Source of the DNA: Panaeolus papilionaceus
Lineage: Eukaryota > Basidiomycota > Agaricomycetes > Agaricales
DNA length: 64,000 nt
Direction: 5' to 3'
Assembly (NCBI GenBank): GCA_015501605.1
Contig: JADNRZ010000020.1
Coordinates: 496,001 to 560,000, forward strand
Shown in pieces: positions 47,209-60,193 of this stretch. The notes under the pieces were generated by a model. That model was not told the DNA's origin. It saw only the letters and a program-made list of their open reading frames with translations, and searched no databases. Numbering within the stretch: the first letter of the stretch is position 1; every line of letters begins with the position of its first letter. The position numbers and the translations under genes were made by a program.

Positions 47209-50200
47209 TGACCTAGAAATATAATAAAATAAAAAGAGAGTAAAAAAGCCATTCAAGTATACAGACCCCACAAAGGTAACCGAAAGTGACGAACCTTTGA
47301 ATTCCTGTATAAACCGGTTACCTAAGACGACGGCGGCGGCGTCGAAGAAGGCCTTGCCGCTGTTGCTGACAGTGATGAAAATAAAGAGGAAAATAAAGAA
47401 AAAAGAAAAGAAAACAGGAAAAAAAGAGAGGGACAAGGAGAAGGACGGGGATTTGCGATGGACAACGGGAAAAAGCAAGGTGAAATCCCACAATCAACCA
47501 AAATATCAACTAAAATAAAATAAAATATTCAAATCAAACCGAACCAACTCGGAATCCAAATTCGGCCCGAGCCTTGATCCTCCTTTTATCACGCGAGCCT
47601 GAAAAGTCACCTGGACAAGCACGTTGCAATTATGTAATCACTCTCCCGTCCGCCTGCTGCCCTTTCCCCGACCCTCCTTCTCACCACAAGTCAATCTAGC
47701 CGAACCCCATGACCTTGAAATATACTCTCTGAATCCGTACTCCTCGATATGAACTGCTTGGTGATCATCAAATATCCCGTTTGCATAAATAAATTAAACG
47801 GAACTCAGACTATGACCATTCAGACACACCACCACGTAGTCCTTTGCTCTCCATCGATACCCCAACTCTACCACCTAATATTCTCCGAGACGGATCGAAA
47901 TTGGCAAAATTGTACTCCTCAAATTAAATACATTTATTTCCTACTTTGAATTGGAGTCGCTGGGTGCTTCCATATAATTTACAACACAATCGAACACAAA
48001 GAAGTGAGTGGCAAAGGGCGAAGTAGCATGTAGACTAAGGACCTGGTACGACTCGCGAGATTATTGGAGAACACGACACCCCATCGAAACTCCGGTAGTC
48101 CGCAACCTCGCATGTTTTCAAATTTTCGAACCAAATGACAGCGCCGTCCGGGACGACATGTGGTTCCCCACTTATCGATCACATTTCTCCCAACACCACA
48201 AGTTCCTTCAACCCACAGTCAGTTACTTATCTGATCCAACCAACCTATCGACAAACTATATTCAGGTCCCGCAAGTCCACGGCGTACTCATCCAGCGGCA
48301 ACTACTTATCATCATCATCCATCTATCCATCTATCAGTCTGCTATCTGCTTATCTGTGTATCTGATGAGCTCACCTTGCTCATGTTCGAACCCAAGCACT
48401 CGGGCATCCAAAATCAACACACTGCTCTTCTCAAGGCACGCACAAACAAAGAATGTCCATTTGCGTCCTTTACTCCGCAGGGGTAGGGCGCGGGGGATGC
48501 ATCATGTCTGCCTTCCACAGCGCTGTGCGACACGAATGGACAAATTGCAGTTAGAACGGAGCATGAGCCCATGGGGCGTGGTGCGGTTCAACTATGCCTC
48601 TCCTTTAATCTCACTTGAACCTTCTGGGCCTGATTCATAGCCCCATACCCCACAAGTTCTAATGGTAATACTAAGTATACAGTGACTATTCGATTACTCG
48701 CGTTGATGCATCAGGCAATTAATTCCTTGCTCCTCAATGAAATGGTTATCAATCCACGCAAGGTCAGGTGTGCTCCTGAATTGACTCGGAGCGTCTAGAT
48801 CCATCCTGCATTCACCGGTCGAACCACTTACTGCTTTATATATAAATTCTAGCTCCTCTTCTACACTCCTCCCTCATTGCAGTAGACAACACATACATAC
48901 ATACGTGCGCAGCAACCGGGAAGCCATCGTCCCTGTCTTTACCGATTGACCTAAATACCCCATAACCTCCAAGGAAACTACGGCGTCTATAGCTGAACCA
49001 CATTCTCACCTCTCCTAGTGACCCACTAACAATCCAGACTAAAATTACACCAGACAATGGCCCACGGGCATCAATTTCTGATGACTTATGTGCATGTCTG
49101 TGCACAAAGGTACGCAGTATACCCTCCGACGCGCCACCGCAGCTTATAAACAAAAGAAAGAAAATAGAAAAACCCCACTACCTCACAAGGGCATCCATCA
49201 CCTTGGCTGCATCAAATCAGCGTATTTATAAAGCACTCTAATACCCCAAAGAAAGACATTCCCAAACCTGGGCGAATCAGTTTGGTTGAGTACACGCTCA
49301 TCTAGACGGGTTACCACCCCACCTCACCATTGGCATGATCATATGCATACCTCAGATGAAAGGAGTCGAAGCGCGGCAAGCCACTGGCTAAACATGCTTG
49401 CAACGCATCATTGTACCAATCCCCAGCTGTAGTCGAACGAAGTAAGAAACCACTACCCCACACTGCACCACGCGTCCACGTCCGTCCGGGCTATCGGAGG
49501 CCTCTTTCTGTCCTTCTTCTGGACTTCTGTGATCTGACACCCGAAATCAATGCATACTTACATACTTCCTCCTAACACCAACACCAACGCCAACTTTGGT
49601 TGATGTTTGCCTCCGTCCGCGCAGGTGGCTCGCTACATAACTAGACAGTGTATCATCTTCTACATTACCAAGCGAACGACTCAAGCCTCGATTGATCAGT
49701 TCAATCAACTGTCATGCATCCAACTAAAGTCGTGAGGCAGACATATGACATGCACGCTCCAACTGTTGAACATATGAGGTATCTACCCCAGACTTCTCCG
49801 TTCATTCACTTAATCATAATTAAATTATCGATTGCGATTGTGATTGAACGACAGGACGGCTGGACCTTGCTACTTACATAGTCTGAAGCTTGATATCCCG
49901 CTTTCACGGCAATCTGTATTAACCGGCTCTTAAGTTCAGACAAGTAATCGAGGCTATTTATAACTCACTCCTCTGCCAGTGTATCTCGTGAGTGCTTGAG
50001 TTCAAGTTGTGTCTGCACCCATTCATACGTGCTTAATGCATATAGTGAGTGATTTTAGCGGGTGTGGAAATTTGTCCCTTATGCATAAACTCTACACATA
50101 ATTATAGCCCATCTTCCAAACAGACCATCCACTTCCGGTGTTTCCTTGTCCGAGCCACTTGACACCCACCAATATTCGAATTCCAATTATAACCATTAAC

Positions 50201-51500
50201 AAACAGTCAATGATACACCATCACCTTCTCCCGCGCGCCATACTGAACCCGGCTTACTTATGTAGATACTTCTACACCCGCACCCATGGCGGCCATAATT
50301 ACAATACCACCGCAGACTCAACGGACCAACACATTAGCCTGTCCTGTCCTCACCCCCAATTTCCCTCAAATTCTTCTGTCCCCTTGTGTTAATCACTACT
50401 AACGTAGAAAGGATGACCAAAGTAATTTACAACTACAATCCCTAGAAATCATGTACATAAGTACATTAGATAGACTGCCCCCCCACACATGGCTTCGCCA
50501 CTATCGGGGTGTACAAATAAAATAAAATAAAATAAAATAATCATCTACTAGGTAGACAACACCGTTCGCCGTCCTGTGGTCCACGAATTCGAACCATCTC
50601 ACGTTCAATTCGACCCGGCTTCACTCCTAGTGGACCTGCAATTGCACCCTTTCCCCCGTACTCATTGTCAGGGACACTATATCGTACCCATTATCACCAC
50701 TGTCACCCCACATGTTGTCCGCTCGAACCACCTCAACGACTATTGAGCTGACCAAACTAAGTATTTCTGCGCCCTTGAAGCCTCTGCGAGTATCTTAAGG
50801 TTTCTTGGCTATAATAATAAATAAATAATACACGATCAATATACCATTCACCCCATCCACTCTGATGCCCGTCCAGGTCCCGACACCGTTCAGATTCGTT
50901 CGGTTGAGCGGAAGCAATACGCATATGCCATTATGTGAGTATCGAGTGTCTAACTTTAGGTGCTTTTAAAGCTGGTCTTGTGCCATTTTAAAAAAAGGAT
51001 AATAGAAGCGTCGTTTTCTCGTTCTGCGTTGATTTATTTTATTTTTGCATGGTCTGGAATTTTCTTACCCAACCCAAGGAGGGCAGTGTACTCGCTCTGG
51101 GCTTCACCGACCATCACAGCAACAGCCATTCCATTCTCATGAATACCTCGTTCGAATCCTTATATCAAAGCGTGAAGTGCCGGCCGCCAGCGACCGAACT
51201 GGACTCTGAATCGGACATACAAAAGTAGGGAAACACAGCTCCGCAGCTCAAGAACAATATGAATTTCACCTCGAATCGCTCGTCAACAAGTTCAAAATAC
51301 AAAACACACCTACTATCCAGCGATCATCGGTCCTTACCAAACGTCACCAGGCCTCTGATTGAAAATTCCGCACACTGCTTCTTCTCCCTCGGGACCTTCG
51401 CGTCCTTAGCGCGCTGGCCAGACTATCATACTGCATCTTCGATTCATTGAGTGACATAGATGGATGTCTATCAGTGCTTCGAGACTTGTGTCGGTTTGCA
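47209..51500. other. C-rich non-coding region upstream of AreA-like gene
   Basis: This region begins with the promoter or 5' leader of the AreA-like gene, with A/T runs at about 47390-47540. From about 47600 the plus strand has far more C than G: line 47641-47700 has 30 C and 7 G, and 48841-48900 has 20 C and 4 G. Open frames such as 48008-48640 and 48836-49153 have no family resemblance and probably result from the biased composition. Confidence 0.5.
50515..50540. repeat. (AAAAT)n microsatellite
   Basis: About five units of AAAAT/AATAA form a short simple repeat. Similar short runs lie near 47515 and 59430. Confidence 0.85.
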
Positions 51501-52731
51501 TATATTATATTGGGTTCAACGTAAAGTCAGCCTTGTGTATCACGTACGGCTTGACAGATGCAGTGTTTCGACATCTACTGAATCAGTGTGACTCTCACCA
51601 TCAGCAATTGTCTGAATTTCTGGTCGTGTGCACGTAAAAAAGTCCCTCAGCAAATCTTTCGGGGTTGATATTGTTGTACCCTGGACAGAGACAGGCCCTG
51701 GAAAATTGAATCTTGCCCGAGGCGACAACTTGAAGGCTAGGTCAAGCGCCGTCGTATTGCCGGCTCTGATTTCGAACGAGTCCCTTATATTGGCCAAGTT
51801 AACGTTTATAATCGCCGTTAACGTTATGATTTGATTGATAGTACAGACTACCCCCTGAACCAGCCTGAGCTCAATGCACAGAGTGACCCGACGGTTATGT
51901 AGATTTCTCGCAAAGACAAAAGAAATTATATTGAACCAACTCGTCATTCAAATTCAAATTAACTGGCAAATATTCAGACCCCAAAACGCATCTTGTGGGG
52001 TGCGTTATTCGCGCCTGTGATTTATGTTCGATGGAGCTTGAGCCCACGCTGAGCCGCACAATGAGCTTTGAGCGTTGAGAGTGTTTACTAATGTTCCCAA
52101 TATTATATGTTGAGCAATCATAAAAGATCGACAAACAAATGAGGCAGACTAAGACTCCACGGTGGAAAACATGAGTCATTGATCACCGAATGTCCGCGCA
52201 CAGAGGAGCTCCGAATGATTGAGGTCGATTATACCAAAAGGAAAACCAATACAGATCTTGTGAGTGTCATACAGATGTATGTTTTTATAATATTCACAAG
52301 GTTAATGAGGTGAATATCAGCTGACCCACTCTAGATCTTCTGAAAAAGCCAGAATAATGACATTCATCGGTTTCCCGTTTGGAAAGGATACCCAACGCAC
52401 ACATACCGGCCGACACAACTCACGACATTGCGCGATACGTACGTGAGTGCAGGGAGTGGAATGACGGATGGCAGCGGCACACCATGATTTTCCTACCTTC
52501 AGGCTTCATATATTGACCAATTTCAATGCAATTTATTACCCATTTTCTTCAATAACATATCCACAACCCTACGCACCGGGTACCAAGACAGGCTCCAAAT
52601 CGAAATCGGTATCCTTTCCAACGGTATACAAATTTCGCCAATGAAACACTGATCTTCAATTTCATCTCGGTAAAACCCGTACTGGGTATCTGCCACACCT
52701 CAATAAGTACATCCAATTCCTCCCAAGCACC
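51501..52731. other. Intergenic, no gene recognised
   Basis: A 135-codon minus-strand frame at 51540-51947 and a 94-codon frame at 51895-52179 lack introns, domains and family resemblance. I do not call them. Confidence 0.4.
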
Positions 52732-53010
52732 TCAACATACTGTATACGGTATACCCCACACCAAAAATCCATCATCCTTCCACTCGAAACAAACAAGCGG
52801 TGTCTGTCCATCTATCTTGTCTTCACTGTCCCCGCTAAACCCCTGAACGTCACCCGGGTAAATCACTGGCACTTCGGACCACCAGTCGATCCAAGGACGT
52901 TGTTCCGAGTTGTTCAGTGCCAATCTGACAACGAAGTACCTTTTGGATGCAAAAGGTCCTTTCCTTGTCCATGTGCGATTGATACTGATAAGTATCGAAT
53001 GCAGGCTCAC
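52732..53010 (-). CDS. Small hypothetical protein or gene fragment
   Basis: A 92-codon frame has protein-like composition: KRYFVVRLALNNSEQRPWID, EVPVIYPGDVQGFSG and VCFEWKDDGFLVWGIPYTVC. Just upstream in the same frame, MSATMTYNL is followed at once by TAA and a GTGAGC, so an intron may lie there and the true start may be near 53041. I recognise no family. It may be a beta-rich small protein or the end of a decayed gene. Confidence 0.3.
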   Translation of the reverse strand: MSLHSILISINRTWTRKGPFASKRYFVVRLALNNSEQRPWIDWWSEVPVIYPGDVQGFSGDSEDKIDGQTPLVCFEWKDDGFLVWGIPYTVC

Positions 53011-56000
53011 TTAGAGATTGTACGTCATCGTAGCGCTCATCTTTTTTCTTGACCTCCAGATTCAGCTTCGAAAATCATGCCATAGAAAGAGGTCTTTTCA
53101 TAATTCTATTTCAGTGGTGTACAGCTATATATCTCGATAGGGAAAAGTACCAGATCAGTTTAGAGATCATAGCGATACCCGTTTTTGTAGCGGGAACCCG
53201 CTTCCTTCTTGATGCATCAGTCGCTTGGACGATGGGAACATCGCACTCAGGGGGAGCGGCTAATTATCGGGGTGCGATGGAGGCGCCTTCTGGCCACACT
53301 GGACTCTAAAGGACGTTATTCGGCACCTTAAAAAACACCCCAAGGTTTAAACAACCTTGAGTGGTGCACAGACAATACGATGATAGCAATGGAGTACTTG
53401 TAAGTATAGGTGCTTCTTTCTGTGCAATCTGCAATCGATTGAAAATAACCCTCGTGGAAGCTATATCAATCACTTAAAGTCTACCAATGCTTATATTTTA
53501 TGCTTGTTGGTTGGGGGATGTACCAGAACCAGCGAGCCGAAGCATGTAGAGTTCACCTAAGTGAACCGATGTCATCCAAGCCAATAGGTGACGACATTAA
53601 GCTTGACCCAGAGTTGAACCGTGCTCATTGACATTATAGCATGAATGCATACATACCACAACATCTATGGTCAGATGAACCCAGAATTAATTATACAAAA
53701 GTCACCCAACGACACCCGTGAGCACGTTTGTTTTCAAGTTAAGTTACGCTCTTTTTCGGATGGCTGAGCCATCCGAGGTATCACTCATACTCGTCATTCA
53801 CCATAATTCGGCCGAAAGACTGGACGCCACTGCTCAAAGCAACAAAGCGTATTGGGCATCACAATAGAAAAAAATGTGCAAGTTTGACCTTTGGACGTTT
53901 GAACAATCAAATTGCCTTTTGCTTTCATTGCCTTTCAACACAGTTAGACAAGGTCCGGGCTGTCAAGGTCAATTCGATACCCATTCTCCGACACCTCATA
54001 TGAACTAAACGACTTTTTGAGTCTCCTTGTGGGATCCTCTGATATTATTTTGTCGCCTGTTGCTGTCTCTCCTGAGTCTCCTGGTTGAACTTGACCATTT
54101 AGTCTCACTCCACAGTCAGCTGTCAGTAAATCCATCACGGACGGGCAGTAAGGCCTCACCCGATCAGTTGAATGACTACATAAAAATAAAGCCTGCCCTC
54201 GAGGCTCGGGGATCAGGGGTGTTAAATTCCCACCTATTCTCACTGCCCTGTCCTCGAACAAGTACTAATATAACCCGAACTAAATGGTTTCTATATTTTC
54301 TATTACAATATACATATTAGACTAATGATGCACAGTATACACAAAACTATTCAAATTTTTCATTCTGCGACGGTAGCCGAACGAGCATCTGCATTGAAGT
54401 TTTCGATTCTACATGGTTGACGTCTGGATATTTTACTGTCCTTTTGAGGCCGTGAGTTCAGTCGGCGTTCGAAATGCACAGAGACCGTGAACACATGATC
54501 GTCGTCCTTGTGCATACTCCACCCGCATAGGTGAACCACTGCGATTAAAATATATTATCACCAGCATTGTTGGTACTATTTTTATTAGTGTCGGAAGATA
54601 GGTTTCGTCCGCTGTTCCGTAGAGCCCTTTCCGCCGCTATTCCAATGATTCCATATACCCGCTGCAGCCTACGGACATAAAGGGAAGTATGCTAAATTCA
54701 CCGTGCCAAGACCACTGCAAATCAGCTCAGTTTCGTTCTTGAGTCGAGAGCTTCAGTATCATGTCGAGTTTGAACACTAGCGACAGCGGCCATGAAGAGA
54801 CCTATCACAACTGCACAGAGACGAAAATATCTTGCATTTTGACTTCCACAAGTAGCTCCTCTCTAAAAAAAAACCCACCCTTCGGTGCACGCTGACAAGA
54901 TTAATTTACGCCTGCACAGAAGATGTGGCTCACTGTGGTCTCCAATGTTGAATCAAAAGGGCGAACCGCCCGACAAACGGCGCCCGGAGCCAGTATCGTG
55001 ACGCAACACTGATGGACAAGCTAGGCGCTGTCAAGACGCTCCGACGAGCCAACCAAGTCCAGTAATCTCCAACGTGTTTGAACAACTTTCAACACCTCAT
55101 TTGGTGCACTGGTGACAGCACGGTCGATTCTCAGGCATACCTCTACCTAAACGGGTATCGCCTGGACCTTCTACCCCACCTTGCCCCTTCCCCATGATCC
55201 CTCCTTCCCCGCATCGACGCTGTCTGCAGCTGTCAATGATGCGAGGGCTGAACCGGTTCGAGTTAAGTTGATGCATTTTTGATCATTGCACACGACACGA
55301 GGAATTGTGGACCTGATGCCACTTGTGCCATTTTACATGGTAAACAACATTTTATGAGTACTTGCTTGAAGCTTCTGGTATTAGATGCCCGATAATTAGA
55401 GGCTTTAGAGTATACTTACGCAGCCCGCTTTGGCCGGACAAGTTACTAAGTATAACAATAGTAGCCAGTTAAAGTCGTCCACGCATGCGCCAGTGGCCGG
55501 CGAGTTGAAATTATATGGATTTTTTGCCACTTTGAAGGTAGTTCTAAGCTTTCTAGCACGTTACCCAACTTTTCTTCTCATGGTCAGATGCAAGTTCATG
55601 CATTAACCGACGAGGCGGTCAAGCAGGACACTGGACAGCATACTTTAAACATGCTTATTAGAACACCCACAGCTATGTATTAAGTAACCAATAAAGGTGA
55701 TCCGAGAGTTTTCATGAGAGGACGATACAAGGACGATTGAGCCATATCATCTCCTCGGGTTTAACTATCTTCGGCGTGGCCGGCGCGGATGCCGTCTGCC
55801 ACAGTGCGAAGGTGGTTGCTGTCTCCACGGACCAAGGTGAACTTTTGAGCTCGCTTGTCCGAGCTTATCCGAGGAAAGCTCAAAAAGGCGCTTGGTGACA
55901 TTTCCGACACTCACTATTACACTGGTGATTGGCCCGAAAATGGGACTTTGGGAAAACCTATCGATGAGATAGGTGTTGGATGCGTTTTAACTTGCGACTT

Positions 56001-59000
56001 AAGAATAATTATTATAAAATAAGACACTATAACCGCATTACTCCATGAATTATACGAGAAAAGGGGTTGATATTGTATGTATTAGGGCCGGTATGCCCAG
56101 AAAGGTGAGTTGGAACGTCAGCTAAGCGCCGTTTCACAAAAATAAACTATTTCTTCTAAAACTATAATTATCACGATAATAATAATTTTGCAATTGCGGA
56201 CTTTAGTTGACCTACCTACGACTGTCACGCACCGCCCAAACGCAAACACAAGCGGCGCGCAATGAGCAATTGCAAGTCAAGGAAGGCATTTGGCAGCTGT
56301 GGGGGATGAATGGGTCTCGCGGACTCGGAGTGTACGATACAACGGGAGCTTCTTTGACGGGCGAAATACATCTCCTCATGGAACAACACAATGAGTAGCA
56401 CAGCGACTACTTGTCAAACTGGGCTGTGTTCCGCGACTCAGAGTGCAGAATACTTACTTACTCGAGTGCATGTGAATCATGGGGGGCGGTCCGAGGTCTT
56501 GAATTGCATCGAAAGTGTCATGTCGTAATGCACGATAAGTTGTTAAGTGACCCCACATCCTCCACCGATACGATTCGATTTGTTTTCTGAATTATTTTGC
56601 TTCGACATTTTACAGCGTGACATCGAGTTTCGAATGGATTTTGAAATGCGAAAATAAATAAATAATGTGTATTCTGTTCCCGTCTTGGCGCCCAACTCGC
56701 GTAAGCGCACAATGAAAGTAAGGAGAACAAGACAAGCGATGTTGCTTCAGCATGCCATTTCAGCCACATTGTGCATCGTGTCCTATGCGTGATCACAGGC
56801 ACATTAATGTCCACCGCAGTCGTCATTAACAGGTTCAGGTCCTCAGATTTAAGCTAAAAAGCTCGATTATAAAGAATAGATAATCTTTAAACCTTTCATT
56901 TCGATTCAAGTAAGGCTCGAAGCGCCGAAATTAAACTTAGAGGACAGATGCAGGGGTGGTCGAAGAGACTCATGGATCAGTTGATCACACAGCTCGGTGC
57001 GCTATATCCGTACCTAATACTTCCATCCTCCCTGTGTATGATTCCGGTGACTTAGAATACAGCGAGCAACATCGAATGCGCCCGCCCAACAGCGATGAAA
57101 GCTCGACTTGATTTACTCGAGGTAGGTAGAGTTTTAAAATTTAAGGAAGTTCGACGACCGCTAAGCAAAACGACCTCTGATGAATATCAAGTACATGATA
57201 CGCATAATGGGACGCATCTATATATCTCGATTCCGTATTTCCGGTGCTATTGTAACCTTCCCTTTTCCTCGAGTTTGGTAATTCCTATAGCAGCTATACG
57301 TGTGTCGAGTTCCTCAGGAAGTCGATCCGCTTTTCCTGTGACGCGACGCGACGCGTCCGATATTGTGGGTAGAATTCTAGAACAACTGTGCATTTAACCT
57401 GACACATGTTCACATGCACATCATCGTTTGTCTCCTTATAATAACCTGAAGCACTATAATGATATTGCAGATAACATTTTGACCGATATGGGCAATGATT
57501 CGCTCAGAACGTGGGGTAAATTGCTTTTTGACGTCAATCGATGGGAATGAAGAAAGGGGGATGTTGCTGCATCACCCATCAGAAATAGTCGGCGCTTAGC
57601 TGAGTTGCTTCACAGGCACACACAAGAGTCAAATGACATACATACATACAGAGCAGACGTTGTGCTCTGACAAATGCAATTGAAACATAAAAATCAAATC
57701 ATATCAAAGCGTAAGCGGTAGTCATAACGCTTCACACACCAACCAGTCGTTATAATACATACATGCTCTCTGGGACTGGCACTTAGGAGCAACACATTAC
57801 ATTGACATCGCTACGCCGTGAAAAGGAGATTCGGGAATCTCACCATCTCGCCAATGTACGCCTTTGGCGACCCTGGGGGGCTTAAATCGAGCAATTACAA
57901 CTCCTTGGCATCTCTTCCGAGTCTTTCTTCACAGAATGAGAATGAGGATGCACACTCGTTTATGCGATGTCTGAGAACGATTTCTCTACAGTATAGTATT
58001 TCGTCCCGACATCCGTACGTGCTAGAAAGAATAACATGACGTATCATGAGCCTTTACTCGTACCCTCTAGGCGTAGCGCAGTGGTGTTAATCAGGGAACA
58101 GCATTATCGCCTTTGATACGTCGTCCTCGCTTGAGGATATCGATCACCCAATCGCTGCTCCTTTATTTTATTTTACAACGAAAGGCAACGCGTAATAAAA
58201 AAAGAAAACCTCTCGCGTCCGGAATTGGTACCAGCGCGATGTGCGATGACGGCTTTTGAGCGCCGTATCCCACCGGGATTGTGCAGAGCAGGCGATACGG
58301 TGCGGTGCCGGCAAGTTACCCACGCATGAGGCGGGGTCGCCGTCATTCAAGTTCATTCTCATTCATACGGTGCACGGCACATCCCCTTTATTTCCCTTCC
58401 AGCGAATATAGTTCGCCCCTTCTTCCTAAAGATAATAAAGATAGCTCAAATCAACACAAGTTTCGAATACCGAGGATATGCAAAGGCCCTGGTGGTGCGC
58501 ATCAATATCGTCGCTATCGCCTCGGATAATGACGCCCCATCCCTGACATCCCAGCGTCGCTCTCTTTATATTATTCTTTACGTATGCCATGGTTGATGCA
58601 TGGGTGGGACAACACGCACAGCGCTGCGCGTCCGTGTGAACTCTCGGTGATTTGTCGAATCCCGTTGATTGTTGTTATCAGGCCTTTCCTTTCACCTGCC
58701 AGTCCAATGGGAAAAATCCCATTGGCTGTACCACGGCATTGAATGTGCAGCCACGGCATTAAACAATGAGAATGAAATGTTGTTTGATTGAAGGCCGTTG
58801 AAAGGCGGAAGTAAAAGTACGTATAAGAATCAGGGAAGAAGGAGATTTCGAGCTATCCGAGGAGTCAGGGCAGATGCCACGATTCGGATTATCGATTTCT
58901 GTCCAACATGTCGATAGTGTACATACCCTATGGGTTTGATTGAGTTCTCCCCTGCAGGGAGGCTCTAGTCCACGGAGATTGCAGGGGGAGGATGTATGGG

Positions 59001-59250
59001 GAGTAGCGAGGAGAACGATGTCGTCCGTTCTGCTCTCCGTGATTCTTGAATCCAGAAACCACACGGAACTAGTGAGGTGACAGAGAATCAGAGAATGCTC
59101 GAAATAATTTTTTAAATAATTTAATCATTATTTTTTCCGTAAATCCGAATTTCTGTCACTCATGATATCGATCAAATTCACGAAAACCACCATTTTTTCA
59201 ACATTTCAAAGCCTCTAATTCAACCTATCCTATTCTTTGCTACGGGCGCT
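53011..59250. other. Gene-poor region, about 6.2 kb
   Basis: No gene is supported. Frames at 53944-54261 (minus), 57095-57397 and 57818-58039 (plus), 58168-58362 and 58759-59064 (minus) have no family resemblance. A small hairpin lies at 53341-53359 (CAAGGTT, spacer, AACCTTG), and a stronger one at 58704. Confidence 0.4.
58704..58725. repeat. Perfect 9-base hairpin
   Basis: CCAATGGGA and TCCCATTGG are separated by AAAA. A direct repeat CAGCCACGGCATT-like (CCACGGCATT) follows at 58731 and again near 58750. Confidence 0.75.
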
Positions 59251-60193
59251 GAATCCATCAAGCGCTACTTATTTGAACCTTACAGCGCGTCATACTATGC
59301 GATGGAGTTGATCCGTTGATGCTTCTTTGCTTGGTCGATCGAATTTGAGGACCAGGGTGCAAGTTAGGGATGAATTGTCAGGTTCCGTCGCGCATAATTC
59401 TGCATAATTGTTCAAGTAAGAAAAGTAAAATAAAATAAAATAGAAATGTAAGCTGTAAATTCAAAATGGATAGGGAGTGTAAGAGTACAAAGGATTGAGG
59501 TAAGAATACGGGATATGTCTGAAGGCTGAGGGTGACGATATCTAGTCATTACACATAGTCGCTACGAAACTAAGCAGTGATTAGACAAGCAGGGTATAAT
59601 TGTCATACTGTAAAAATGATACAACGCTAATATCCAGACATTAATAGTCCCAAAAAGCATGAAAAAGCTGAATAAAAGGAAACTTGAAGGCATTACACAC
59701 TGTAACTGATGTCACCTGCTGGGCGGGTGAATCATCGAGCGCTACTTACATGATCATTCTCCAAATTTACAGATCGAATTGATTGATCCGTTGATGCTTC
59801 TTACCTTAGTCGATCAAAGTATAAGGGGACCGGGGTGCAAGTTAGGGATGAATTGGCAGGTTCTGTCGCGCATAAGTAGCATAACCGCTCAAGTAAAGAA
59901 CCTGCAAAATCAAAACGAATAGGTCGTGTATTGGGTGTAAGAGTAAGTACAAAGGGTTGGGGTAACCGTACAGTACGTGTCTGAAAGTATATCTAGGCAT
60001 TATACATTAGCACTACCAAAACAAAACAAAGCAGTGATCAGATTAGAAAAGCGGGGGTATAAGTAATGTCGTACTGCAGAGATGATACTACGCTAATATC
60101 CAGATGTTATATAGTCCCAGAAAGCATGAAAAAGCGGGGTAAAAGGGAAGGAAAGTCGTTAGACATTCGTGTCAGCTGCTGGGGCAGCGGGTG
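59251..60193. repeat. Degenerate tandem duplication of the DUF4112 gene tail
   Basis: Two diverged copies of about 470-480 bases lie head to tail, at roughly 59251-59727 and 59728-60193. Shared landmarks include AGCGCTACTT (59261 and 59738), TTGATCCGTTGATGCTTCTT, GGTGCAAGTTAGGGATGAAT, ACGCTAATATCCAGA and AAAGCATGAAAAAGC. The right copy ends inside the DUF4112 coding region (GTCAGCTGCTGG, last codons). The left copy has the matching GTCACCTGCTGG at 59711, so it carries a copy of the gene's last few codons plus its 3' UTR. Confidence 0.8.

Noticed and set aside
48008..48640. 210-codon plus-strand frame
   Set aside because: It lies in the C-rich biased region, has no family resemblance or intron pattern, and has overlapping frames of similar quality.
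50580..50610. GGTTCGAATT on the minus strand as a tRNA B-box
   Set aside because: No A-box or cloverleaf could be built around it. I found no tRNA or rRNA gene in the window.
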